Positions 1-6,126 of a DNA stretch of 10,275 bases are shown here, piece by piece (positions within the stretch are counted from its first letter, which is position 1; every line of letters begins with the position of its first letter). Where the stretch lies: assembly GCA_040007395.1 (NCBI GenBank), contig JBDTVG010000072.1, forward strand, positions 1-10,275, in the 5' to 3' direction. This stretch comes from DATGFK01 sp040007395. Lineage in GTDB: Bacteria; Chloroflexota; Anaerolineae; Aggregatilineales; UBA2796. The translations under genes were made by a program, and so were the position numbers. A model generated the notes under the pieces. The model saw only the letters and a list, made by a program, of their open reading frames with translations, had not been told where the DNA came from and searched no databases.

Positions 1-2
1 AT

Positions 3-268
3 GTGATGACCCTTGGCACCCTGCTGCCTAGCCAGAACTTTTTTGAAATGCACCCGCTAGCCTGCGTGGTGCGCCCAATTTTGATCATCCTACCAGAGGA
101 AACATCATTTTTGTTGGGGTAAGATCTTTTGCAAAAACATTGTTAGAGGCGTTTTTTCGTCTATTACATTTTGAACATATCCGCTTTTTTGATAACGAAG
201 CACAGGCATGGGTCTATCTCCGTCAACTCATTGCACAGGAAACCCCCACTGTCAGCGCTAAACGTTGA
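3..268 (+). pseudogene. C-terminal part of a STAS/SpoIIAA-like protein, frame broken, 5' end off the window
   Basis: Reading plus-strand frame 2 from base 47 to the TGA at 266-268 gives 73 residues. They include HPTRGNIIFVGVRSF, then LLHFEHIRFFDNEAQAWVYL, which looks like the end of the STAS/SpoIIAA-like fold: a conserved HP before a hydrophobic strand, an amphipathic helix, then FFD...EAWxYL. The frame has no ATG or GTG start and is closed upstream by a TGA at 44-46 and a TAG at 29-31. Frame 3 is open from the window edge to base 120 and contains LLPSQNFFEMHPLA at about the distance expected for the preceding segment. A single -1 shift between about base 50 and 85 would join the two frames. 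I therefore read this as a decayed or mis-sequenced gene end, convergent with the acetyltransferase gene. The family call rests on pattern only. Confidence 0.4.
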
Positions 269-344
269 CGATAGAATTGCCTCAATTAGCTGTCGGGTGC
301 CGCGTGCTTTGGCTTCAACGACAGCGAAACTATACAGCACAAAG

Positions 345-875
345 TTATTGTGGTAGCCGTAGATCCAACCAGCCATAGCCAAGCTCCTCAAAGGTCTTGC
401 CGCCCCAGTTGAGGTCTTTCCACCGAACCACTTGACCACCGCAACGCTCGTAAAAGAACCGGGCAGAGTTAACGGCTAGCACCCAGATAAGCATAGAAGC
501 AATGCCAGAATGGAGTAGATGATCCATCACCGCTCCAACGAGTTTCTGACCAAGCCCTTGCCTCTGGTAGGCTTTGAGCAGATACAGCGCGTATAGTTCA
601 CCTTTATATTCAGGATCGTTTGAGCGTTCGGGGCCACCTGCCGCAAAACCAACCACCTGACCATCGACGACTGCAACATAGACGAAGGTTTGGCTTTGTG
701 AATTACAGAGGGTGTTTCGCCAGTATTCGACCCGTCTGTCTACCGATTGATTATCGATATATTCATCGATCCCGATGCCCCAGTACGTTGTCTGCCAGCT
801 TGAGATGTGGACTTGCGTTATTGCCTGAGCATCGTCACAAGTGGCGAGACGGATTAACCCAAAATCATGTGGCAT
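345..875 (-). CDS. GNAT-family N-acetyltransferase
   Basis: A 176-residue protein with the single-domain GNAT layout. The N-terminal strand is IRLATCDDAQAITQVH, and a central strand with VVGFAAGG lies near residues 74-81. The acetyl-CoA pyrophosphate-binding loop is QRQGLGQKL at residues 104-112, matching (Q/R)xxGxG/A. A late NSARFFYERCGG motif at 136-146 is the usual final helix of the fold. It should transfer an acetyl group from acetyl-CoA to an amine, but the substrate cannot be read from sequence. The ATG start is preceded by GGGGTG at about 9 nt, a reasonable ribosome site. It is the last gene of the accessory tail, 50 nt after the DinB-fold gene. The short stretch 269-344 beyond its stop holds no supported gene. 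Confidence 0.88.
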   Translation of the reverse strand: MPHDFGLIRLATCDDAQAITQVHISSWQTTYWGIGIDEYIDNQSVDRRVEYWRNTLCNSQSQTFVYVAVVDGQVVGFAAGGPERSNDPEYKGELYALYLLKAYQRQGLGQKLVGAVMDHLLHSGIASMLIWVLAVNSARFFYERCGGQVVRWKDLNWGGKTFEELGYGWLDLRLPQ

Positions 876-907
876 AGGCGCAGCACCCCGGTAGACATGG
901 GCTAACC

Positions 908-921
908 AAGTTCAGTCAAGG
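908..921. repeat. 14-bp direct repeat, copy 1 (downstream side of the DinB-fold gene)
   Basis: AAGTTCAGTCAAGG occurs here and again, exactly, at 1509-1522 in the same orientation. The two copies bracket the DinB-fold gene and its start region. This copy sits 4 nt beyond the DinB stop codon. Confidence 0.6.
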
Positions 922-925
922 CTGC

Positions 926-1480
926 TCAAGTCGGTAAGTTAAAGTATTGATTCAAGAACACGGTGAAGTCAAGATCGCCCGGTGACTGACCATAGCTCGT
1001 CAAGAGTGCAGCGGCCTCACTGCGGTGCTGTGTCCCATGATTGACCAAATGTAGCAAGCAGTGCCACAAGACTCGCTCTCGCACAGGGCCTTCTGGAATT
1101 CCATAGCGTACAAGGCCGTTCAAATCCTGATCAGTTAGGCTATCGAGATATACCCACAGCGCTTTTACTTCGGCTTGCCAGCGTTCATTCACGGCATCGA
1201 GGGTCGTCAAATCAGCGACCGTCAGTTCACCAATATCCCAGACCTTGGTTGCTTCGGTTGGCGAACTTGCGTTCAAGGGATCAACCGCGAAGAAGTACTC
1301 CTGAAATGCCGTTCGCCAAGACCACGTCGTATCTACAATATGGACGAGGATCGCCCGCAAATTTCCAAAATTGGTGGTAGTAACATACTGCTCCTCGCTG
1401 ACTTTGGCACAGGTCGTCAAAATACACTGGGTTGACCAATAATTGTATTCATACAGCAGCTTGATTTCGTCGGTTTTCAT
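926..1480 (-). CDS. DinB/YfiT-fold metal-binding protein
   Basis: A 184-residue four-helix-bundle protein of the DinB superfamily, which includes damage-inducible proteins and thiol-transferase-like enzymes. It opens with KLLYEYNYWSTQCIL, typical of helix 1 (F/Y-x-Y-N-x-W). Three histidines fit the family metal triad: H47 in RAILVHIVDT, and H148 and H152 in HLVNHGTQHRSEAAALL. The tail SPGDLDFTVFL is also family-like. The frame is open further upstream through TTG 1498 and ATG 1489. I chose ATG 1480 because MKTDEIKLLYEYN aligns with the usual family start and GAGA lies 9 nt before it. The gene lies 32 nt after the DUF433 stop. The enzymatic role is unknown: many family members use a low-molecular-weight thiol cofactor, but nothing here shows which. 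Confidence 0.85.
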   Translation of the reverse strand: MKTDEIKLLYEYNYWSTQCILTTCAKVSEEQYVTTTNFGNLRAILVHIVDTTWSWRTAFQEYFFAVDPLNASSPTEATKVWDIGELTVADLTTLDAVNERWQAEVKALWVYLDSLTDQDLNGLVRYGIPEGPVRERVLWHCLLHLVNHGTQHRSEAAALLTSYGQSPGDLDFTVFLNQYFNLPT

Positions 1481-1508
1481 GATGTACATTCTCGTCAATA
1501 TAGAAACA

Positions 1509-1522
1509 AAGTTCAGTCAAGG
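1509..1522. repeat. 14-bp direct repeat, copy 2 (upstream side of the DinB-fold gene)
   Basis: Exact second copy of AAGTTCAGTCAAGG (see 908-921), 601 bp away. This copy overlaps the last codons and TGA stop of the DUF433 gene. Confidence 0.6.
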
Positions 1523-1791
1523 GTGATGAGTTTCCCTTGTTTTTTTAGTTCGTCTGCTGAACGCCGCGACTCTGCGCTGCTGACCCGCATCTCAGTATCT
1601 ATCTCAGTTTGGTGCATGTAATAGTAGGCCAGTGCGGCATGGACTTGGCCTAATGTTAGACCAAATCCTGCCGCCAACGCTTCGGGCCTTTGTCTGTCGA
1701 AAACGTGATAAACCACGATGTCCGATACACATATCCCTGTGCCAGCAATGACAGGCCGTCCGCTGCGTTTTTGTTCGTCAGAGACAATCAC
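1513..1791 (-). CDS. DUF433 protein, antitoxin-like
   Basis: A 92-residue protein with the DUF433 pattern: IVSDEQKRSGRPVIAGTGICVSDIV at the N-terminus, then LTLGQVHAALAYYYMHQTEID near residues 45-65. DUF433 is a winged-helix-like domain often found as the antitoxin of a PIN-like DUF5615 toxin. The start is a GTG with AGGA 6 nt upstream. There is no alternative ATG, GTG or TTG between it and an in-frame TAA 36 nt upstream, so the short N-terminus is real. The family's usual GTR(I/V) motif reads GTGI here. It lies 28 nt after the DUF6896-like gene and 32 nt before the DinB-fold gene. No DUF5615-type toxin is adjacent. Confidence 0.82.
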   Translation of the reverse strand: MIVSDEQKRSGRPVIAGTGICVSDIVVYHVFDRQRPEALAAGFGLTLGQVHAALAYYYMHQTEIDTEMRVSSAESRRSADELKKQGKLITLD

Positions 1792-1819
1792 ACCAAATCC
1801 TATCTCAACTCTATGTTCT

Positions 1820-2314
1820 TTAGCCCATTAGCTCATAGTTGTTTGGGTAATCGGGAGAGTGACGACGGAGCGTACCCGCTTGATACAATTGCTCAAGGAT
1901 AGCGAAGATTTTATTCCGGAAAGCGTCACCTTGGTCATTTACCTGCCCCAATATGATTGATGTAGATTCATCTTCTGTGTTCTGCGCTAGGAACCAGGTA
2001 AGCCACCAAACAAACGAGTCGGAATCAAAGCGATAAGGGTTAGGCGCATTCCAGTCGATAACCTCTCCGGTGACTGTATGGATAAGTCGACAACCACCTC
2101 CATGCAGAAGATATTCCCATTCATTATCGTCACCCCAATGCCCCGATCCCGTTGCGGACGCATACTCTTTACTTGGGCGGCGTTTGGTTGAATCAACCAT
2201 ATGCGGACGAAATTGGCGGATAACTTCAAGCGGAAGCTGTTGGCGTTGAACAAATCGCCGAATCAGATGATCAACTGAAGCCTGTAGAGTATCCATAAAA
2301 TGCTCATCCACCAT
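1820..2314 (-). CDS. Hypothetical protein, DUF6896-like
   Basis: A 164-residue protein, soluble, with no signal peptide or membrane helix. The central part, WEYLLHGGGCRLIHTVTG followed by EVIDWNAPNPYRFDSDSF and WWLTWFL (about residues 67-109), matches my recollection of DUF6896: HGxGCR, a turn, then IDWD and a Trp-rich helix. The function of that family is not known to me. The start is uncertain. ATG 2314 has no clear ribosome site, whereas Met7 (ATG 2296) is preceded by GGTGGATGAG and could be used. It begins 79 nt after the cimA stop, past an inverted repeat, and is probably the first gene of the accessory tail rather than part of the biosynthetic operon. Confidence 0.55.
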   Translation of the reverse strand: MVDEHFMDTLQASVDHLIRRFVQRQQLPLEVIRQFRPHMVDSTKRRPSKEYASATGSGHWGDDNEWEYLLHGGGCRLIHTVTGEVIDWNAPNPYRFDSDSFVWWLTWFLAQNTEDESTSIILGQVNDQGDAFRNKIFAILEQLYQAGTLRRHSPDYPNNYELMG

Positions 2315-2339
2315 TGATTTATATGTTGGTTCGGGGACA

Positions 2340-2369
2340 GACCGATAGTCAATTGACGAATTGACGGTC
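2340..2369. repeat. Inverted repeat between cimA and the DUF6896-like gene
   Basis: GTCAATT (2348-2354) pairs with AATTGAC (2359-2365) across a 4-nt loop. An outer GACC (2340-2343) pairs with GGTC (2366-2369), leaving a small bulge. It lies 25 nt after the cimA stop. No U-rich tail follows on either strand, so it is not a clear intrinsic terminator. It could be an operator or a processing site for the downstream accessory genes. Confidence 0.5.
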
Positions 2370-2393
2370 AGTCATTTCGCTGCAAACGCTGGC

Positions 2394-3974
2394 TCAATGT
2401 GCCAATGTTAGCCCGAATTCCACGCTATCGATCAGCGCCTTCCATGACGAGTCAATGATATTTGTCCCCGCGCCGACACTGCTCCACCGATCTGTGCCAT
2501 TCTGGGTATCGATCAGCACCCGCGTATACGAGGCCGAACCATTGTAGCCATCAAGGATACGCACTTTGTAGTCGGCAAGGTGAAATTCGTCGATATGCGG
2601 ATAAATGGGTGAGAGGGCTTTCCGCAGCGCCGTATCCAGCGCGTTTACGGGGCCATTGCCTTCGGCGGCGGTGTGCATAATCTTACCGTTGACCATGAGC
2701 TTAACCGTTGCTTCGGCAAGCATACCGCGCCCGTTGCGATTTTCTACCACCACCATAAAGTCGATTAGCTCGAAGGGTGGCTGATAACCGGGTTGCGCCC
2801 GCTTGAGCATCATGGCAACCGAGGCTTCCGCGCCCTCGAAAGCATAGCCAAGATTTTCGAGGCGCTTGATCTCCTCAAGGACGTGGCGGGCTTCTTCGCC
2901 GGAAACATCCATACCGAATTCCTCAGCTTTGCTCAGAACATTCGCCCGCCCAGAGAGATCCGAGATTAGGACGCGCATTTCATTGCCGACCAATTCAGGA
3001 TCGATGTGCTGGTAGGATAGTACGCTGCGGCGCATCGCGGCGACGTGAATTCCGCCCTTATGGGCAAAAGCACTGCGCCCGACATAGGCAAGGTGATTGT
3101 CGGGTTGCAAATTGGCGATCTCGGCAACGGTACGCGCCACACGAGTCAACTGCCTAAGGCTTTCTTCGGGCAAGCACGGGATACCCATCTTGAGAGCCAG
3201 ATCGGGGATGATGCTGCACAGGTTGGCGTTACCGCAGCGTTCGCCGTAGCCGTTGATTGTCCCCTGAACCATCGTTGCACCGTTACGGACTCCGGCTAGC
3301 GTATTGGCAACGCCTAGTTCGCTGTCGTTGTGGGTGTGGATACCCAACTTGACTCCGGGGAGGGCTTGCATCACTTCGCAGACGATGCGCTCGGTTTCCC
3401 AGTACATGGTGCCGCCGTTGGTATCGCACAGCGTCACCCAATCCACGCCGCCCGTGACCGCCGCTTGCAAGGTTTGCAGCGCATACTGCGGATCGAGCTT
3501 GTAGCCGTCGAAGAAGTGTTCCGCGTCGTAGACGACTTCACGTCCCAACGACTTGAGATAAACGAGCGACTCGCGGATCATGCGGAGGTTTTCGTCGGGC
3601 GTGGTACGCAGCACATCGTACACATGCAGCAGCGACGACTTGCCCACCACCGTGACAACGGGCGTTTCAGCGTCAACCAGCGCCCGGATATTTTCATCGT
3701 TGGCGGGTTGGCTATCGACGCGGCAGGTCGAACCAAACGCGGCGATTTTGGCGTGCTTGAGCGATAGTTCTTTAACTGCCTGAAAGTAGGTCGCATCTTT
3801 GGGGTTGGAACCAGGCCAGCCGCCCTCGATATAGGCTACACCAAGATCGTCTAGCAGCGTGGTGATCTTAAGTTTATCTTCGAGACTCAGCGAAATGCCC
3901 TCGCGTTGGGTGCCATCGCGCAAGGTGGTGTCATAAACAAGGACAACGGATACGGCAGGTTCTGGTGTTGACAT
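2394..3974 (-). CDS. cimA: (R)-citramalate synthase
   Basis: A 526-residue member of the DRE-TIM metallolyase family. It condenses pyruvate with acetyl-CoA to (R)-citramalate, the first step of the threonine-independent route to 2-oxobutyrate and isoleucine. The signature YDTTLRDGTQREG lies at residues 14-26 (metal ligand D15). GGWPGSNPKD at 51-60 replaces the GFP..SP of LeuA and is typical of CimA. HTHNDSELG at 213-221 supplies the metal histidines H213 and H215. GYGERCGN at 242-249 and VGRSAFAHKGGIHV at 298-311 complete the catalytic part. The C-terminal LeuA-type dimer/regulatory domain covers about residues 395-520, so allosteric inhibition by isoleucine is likely. The ATG is preceded by GAGGAG at 8 nt. 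It lies 130 nt after leuA, and that gap contains an Ile-codon leader ORF and alternative hairpins. It is the last biosynthetic gene of the cluster. Confidence 0.93.
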   Translation of the reverse strand: MSTPEPAVSVVLVYDTTLRDGTQREGISLSLEDKLKITTLLDDLGVAYIEGGWPGSNPKDATYFQAVKELSLKHAKIAAFGSTCRVDSQPANDENIRALVDAETPVVTVVGKSSLLHVYDVLRTTPDENLRMIRESLVYLKSLGREVVYDAEHFFDGYKLDPQYALQTLQAAVTGGVDWVTLCDTNGGTMYWETERIVCEVMQALPGVKLGIHTHNDSELGVANTLAGVRNGATMVQGTINGYGERCGNANLCSIIPDLALKMGIPCLPEESLRQLTRVARTVAEIANLQPDNHLAYVGRSAFAHKGGIHVAAMRRSVLSYQHIDPELVGNEMRVLISDLSGRANVLSKAEEFGMDVSGEEARHVLEEIKRLENLGYAFEGAEASVAMMLKRAQPGYQPPFELIDFMVVVENRNGRGMLAEATVKLMVNGKIMHTAAEGNGPVNALDTALRKALSPIYPHIDEFHLADYKVRILDGYNGSASYTRVLIDTQNGTDRWSSVGAGTNIIDSSWKALIDSVEFGLTLAH

Positions 3975-4015
3975 ACAGATTGCTCCTCATGCTTGAGCGA
4001 GTGCCAGACCAGACG

Positions 4016-4051
4016 CACCCGCCCCTCTTGGGAGCGGGTGATTCCCGCTCC
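4016..4051 (-). promoter_or_regulatory. Candidate attenuator: three segments forming mutually exclusive hairpins before cimA
   Basis: Read on the minus strand, segment 1 GGAGCGGG (4051-4044) pairs with CCCGCTCC (4038-4031) over a 5-nt loop, giving an 8-bp stem. The same second strand, extended to CACCCGCTCC (4040-4031), can instead pair with GGGGCGGGTG (4025-4016) over a 5-nt loop, giving 10 bp with one G-U pair. The two hairpins cannot coexist. Segment 1 begins on the last base of the leader ORF stop codon, so ribosome position could decide which one forms. The second hairpin is followed by CGTCTGGTCTGG rather than a U-run, so if it terminates transcription it is not a textbook intrinsic terminator. 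A weak GCTC/GAGC pairing around the cimA ribosome site (GAGGAG) is also possible. Confidence 0.6.
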
Positions 4052-4098
4052 TAGCCGATAATAATGATCGCAGTAATCGACATCGAAACGTTTAACAT
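4051..4098 (-). CDS. Putative isoleucine-rich leader peptide of cimA (15 aa)
   Basis: The ORF ATG TTA AAC GTT TCG ATG TCG ... TAG encodes MLNVSMSITAIIIIG. Five of 15 residues are Ile, and codons 11-14 are four Ile codons in a row (ATC ATT ATT ATC) directly before GGC TAG. It starts 6 nt after the leuA TAA. No strong ribosome site precedes the ATG, so reinitiation by ribosomes leaving leuA is the likeliest way it is translated; the inner ATG at 4083 is an alternative start. The stop codon abuts segment 1 of the hairpin set at 4016-4051. Ile runs at the end of a short leader are the hallmark of attenuation of Ile biosynthesis genes, and the next gene commits carbon to Ile. Not demonstrated; inferred from layout. 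Confidence 0.65.
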   Translation of the reverse strand: MLNVSMSITAIIIIG

Positions 4099-4104
4099 GC
4101 GGGT

Positions 4105-5712
4105 TTACTCAGCAGCGCCCATGCGGATCGTGGCGGCATCGCCCTCGGGGGCAACCCCGGCTGATCCTGTCGCAACCAGCATCCGGTTCAGGGCGGCGAG
4201 ATAGGCCTTGGCGCAGGCCACAATAATATCAGGATCGGAGCCGTGTCCGCCAAAGGTCTGATAGTCGCCATCTTTGGTGCAGATTCGCACGGTTACTTCG
4301 CCCAACGCATCGATGCCTTCGGTAATGGCGTGAATGGCGAATTCGAGCAGCGTCACGGGTGTTTTCACGATCTTATCGATAGCCGAATAGGTCGCATCGA
4401 CTGGACCCGTACCGATCCCGGCTTCGATATATATTTGCCCATCGGGGCCTTCCAGTTTGATCGTCGCGGTGGGCATTCCGATCTGACCGGACGTAACCTG
4501 CATCCCGCGCAGCTTGTACAACTCGACAGGCCCTTGTAACTGGTCGGCAAGAAGCGCCTCCAAGTCTGCGTCGGTGATATGCTTTTTGCGATCCGCCACA
4601 TCCTTGAAGCGCTTGAAGGCTTCCTGCAATTCGCTGTCGCTCAACTTGTAGCCCAGATCCAGCAGCCGAACCTTGAAAGCATGGCGACCACTGTGCTTGC
4701 CGAGTACGAGGCGGCTTTCTGACAGCCCTATCGACTCTGGCAGCATGATCTCATAGGTAGACTGATGCTTGAGTTGTCCATCCTGATGGATGCCGGCTTC
4801 GTGGGCAAAAGCGTTCGCGCCGATGATCGCTTTGTTGGGCTGGACGACCATGCCCGTATAATTAGCAACGAGGCGGCTGATGCGCGTCAACTGTGGCGTA
4901 TTGATTCCAGTCTTCAATTCGTAGAAGTTCTGGCGAGTGTTGATCGCCATGACGACTTCTTCAAGGGCGGTATTACCAGCCCGTTCGCCAATGCCGTTGA
5001 TCGTGACTTCGGCCTGACGCGCCCCGGCATGGATGCCTGCCAATGTGTTGGCGGTTGCCATGCCCAAGTCATCGTGGCAGTGAACCGACCAGATAATATT
5101 GGGATTCTTGCCACCGGGTGTATGCTCGATCAGGTAGGCTATCATCGCACCATATTCGGTGGGGGTCATGTACCCTACGGTATCGGGAATATTGAGGGTC
5201 GTCGCGCCTTCCTCAATAGCTACCGTGCAGACCTTGACCACATAATTCCAATCGGAGCGCCCCGCGTCCATTGGGCTGAACTCTACATCGGCGCAGTAAG
5301 CGCGGGCGTAGCGTACCATTTCACGGGTGCGTTCAATCGCTTCCTCGCGAGTCATGTTCATTTGATATTTGAGGTGAATATCCGAGGTGGAGAGAAACGT
5401 ATGAATGCGCGGCTTGGCAGCATACTGGACTGCTTCCCAAGCTTGGTCGATGTCGGTCTTGACGGCACGCGCCAGCCCGCAAATAATTGGGCCATCGGCT
5501 TTACCGACTTCCTCAGCGATACGCCGTACCGCCGCCAGATCGTCGGGTGAGGCTGCCGGGAAGCCTGCTTCGATAATATCTACGCCCAAGTCGGCTAAAT
5601 GACGGGCGATCTCTAGCTTTTCGGCGCTGTTGAGTGCAGCCCCCGGTGACTGTTCGCCATCGCGCAGGGTGGTGTCGAAAATACGTACATAGTTCGGTAC
5701 ATCAGTTTCCAT
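4105..5712 (-). CDS. leuA: 2-isopropylmalate synthase
   Basis: A 535-residue enzyme that condenses 2-ketoisovalerate with acetyl-CoA, the committed step of leucine synthesis. FDTTLRDGEQSPG at residues 12-24 holds metal ligand D13, and EAGFPAASPDD lies at 48-58. HCHDDLGMATANTLAG at 211-226 carries metal ligands H211 and H213. INGIGERAGNTALEE at 238-252 and GANAFAHEAGIHQDG at 298-312 are classic LeuA motifs. The C-terminal leucine-binding dimer domain spans about 395-510 (EAGIGTGPVDA at 430-440), so leucine feedback inhibition is expected. The length is normal for the long bacterial form. The ATG at 5712 has AAGGA 8 nt upstream. It follows the ABM-fold gene by 85 nt. A small BCAA-rich ORF lies in that gap, and an overlapping out-of-frame ORF with a strong ribosome site runs into the leuA start. 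Confidence 0.97.
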   Translation of the reverse strand: METDVPNYVRIFDTTLRDGEQSPGAALNSAEKLEIARHLADLGVDIIEAGFPAASPDDLAAVRRIAEEVGKADGPIICGLARAVKTDIDQAWEAVQYAAKPRIHTFLSTSDIHLKYQMNMTREEAIERTREMVRYARAYCADVEFSPMDAGRSDWNYVVKVCTVAIEEGATTLNIPDTVGYMTPTEYGAMIAYLIEHTPGGKNPNIIWSVHCHDDLGMATANTLAGIHAGARQAEVTINGIGERAGNTALEEVVMAINTRQNFYELKTGINTPQLTRISRLVANYTGMVVQPNKAIIGANAFAHEAGIHQDGQLKHQSTYEIMLPESIGLSESRLVLGKHSGRHAFKVRLLDLGYKLSDSELQEAFKRFKDVADRKKHITDADLEALLADQLQGPVELYKLRGMQVTSGQIGMPTATIKLEGPDGQIYIEAGIGTGPVDATYSAIDKIVKTPVTLLEFAIHAITEGIDALGEVTVRICTKDGDYQTFGGHGSDPDIIVACAKAYLAALNRMLVATGSAGVAPEGDAATIRMGAAE

Positions 5713-5743
5713 TGATCGATTCCTTTTTGCTTAACTTCAGGTT

Positions 5744-5773
5744 TCAAATGAGGGCTAAGGAAACTAAGGCCAT
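5744..5773 (-). CDS. Possible BCAA-rich leader peptide before leuA (9 aa)
   Basis: ATG GCC TTA GTT TCC TTA GCC CTC ATT TGA encodes MALVSLALI, five of nine residues being Leu, Val or Ile. It ends 31 nt before the leuA ATG. Within it, TTCCTT (5762-5757) is complementary to AAGGAA (5725-5720), which covers the leuA ribosome site, so translation of the leader could in principle expose that site. Against it: no ribosome site of its own is visible, and the complementarity is only 6 bp. It is offered because the cimA gap in the same operon has a much clearer leader. Confidence 0.3.
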   Translation of the reverse strand: MALVSLALI

Positions 5774-5797
5774 CGTCGGACATCGACATCACCCCCT

Positions 5798-6097
5798 TTA
5801 TACCTGAACATTGATACTCGCGTAATGCTCCACCGTCGGAAAGGGATCATAAAAGTGATGCAGCAATCGTCGCCACTCTTGATAGGCCGCTGACCCACGA
5901 AAGCCAACCGTATGATCTTCGAGCGTTTGCCAACGCACCAGCAAAATATACTGATTCGGCGTTTCGAGGCAGCGCTGCAAATCATGCGAGAGATAGCCTA
6001 CCATCGAGGCAATGATCGGTGCAGCTTGTGCAAAGGCCGCTTCAAACTCGCTCGATAACCCCGCTTTGACATTCAAGATCGCGACTTCCAGAATCAC
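5798..6097 (-). CDS. Antibiotic biosynthesis monooxygenase (ABM) fold protein
   Basis: A 99-residue ferredoxin-like alpha/beta-barrel protein of the ABM superfamily. It has ILEVAILNVKAG at the N-terminus, FEAAFAQAAPIIASMVGYLSH, then QYILLVRWQTLEDHTVGF and YQEWRRLLHHFYDPFPTVEHY. Relatives are often small dimeric monooxygenases or stress proteins with no assigned substrate, and several conserved residues here, such as the HHFYDPFP segment, are typical of an uncharacterised subgroup. I place the start at GTG 6097, with AAGGGTG about 5 nt upstream and a family-like N-terminus. The frame also opens at a GTG at 6133, but that lies inside the repeat element. The gene sits between ilvC and leuA in the same direction, within the operon. 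A direct role in BCAA synthesis is not known to me. Confidence 0.85.
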   Translation of the reverse strand: MILEVAILNVKAGLSSEFEAAFAQAAPIIASMVGYLSHDLQRCLETPNQYILLVRWQTLEDHTVGFRGSAAYQEWRRLLHHFYDPFPTVEHYASINVQV

Positions 6098-6126
6098 TGC
6101 ATCACCCTTTTGATTGATAAGAATAG

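Noticed and set aside
164..344. Minus-strand frame continuing past the GNAT stop with AVVEAKARGTRQLIEAIL
   Set aside because: It looks mildly protein-like, but it overlaps the STAS-like remnant on the other strand, begins inside the GNAT gene in another frame, and has no start or ribosome site of its own.
2340..2369. Inverted repeat after cimA as an intrinsic terminator
   Set aside because: The stem is AT-rich and no U-tract follows it on the minus strand, so termination cannot be claimed.
4031..4051. The leuA-cimA hairpin as just another REP-like element
   Set aside because: Its arms differ from those at 6127-6215 and 7991-8041. It overlaps the stop of an Ile-codon ORF and has a competing third segment, so a regulatory reading explains more, although REP origin cannot be fully excluded.
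4765..5550. Long plus-strand ORF of 261 codons opposite leuA
   Set aside because: It is a shadow of leuA: the minus strand here carries complete, well-conserved LeuA motifs, and the antisense translation shows no recognisable domain.
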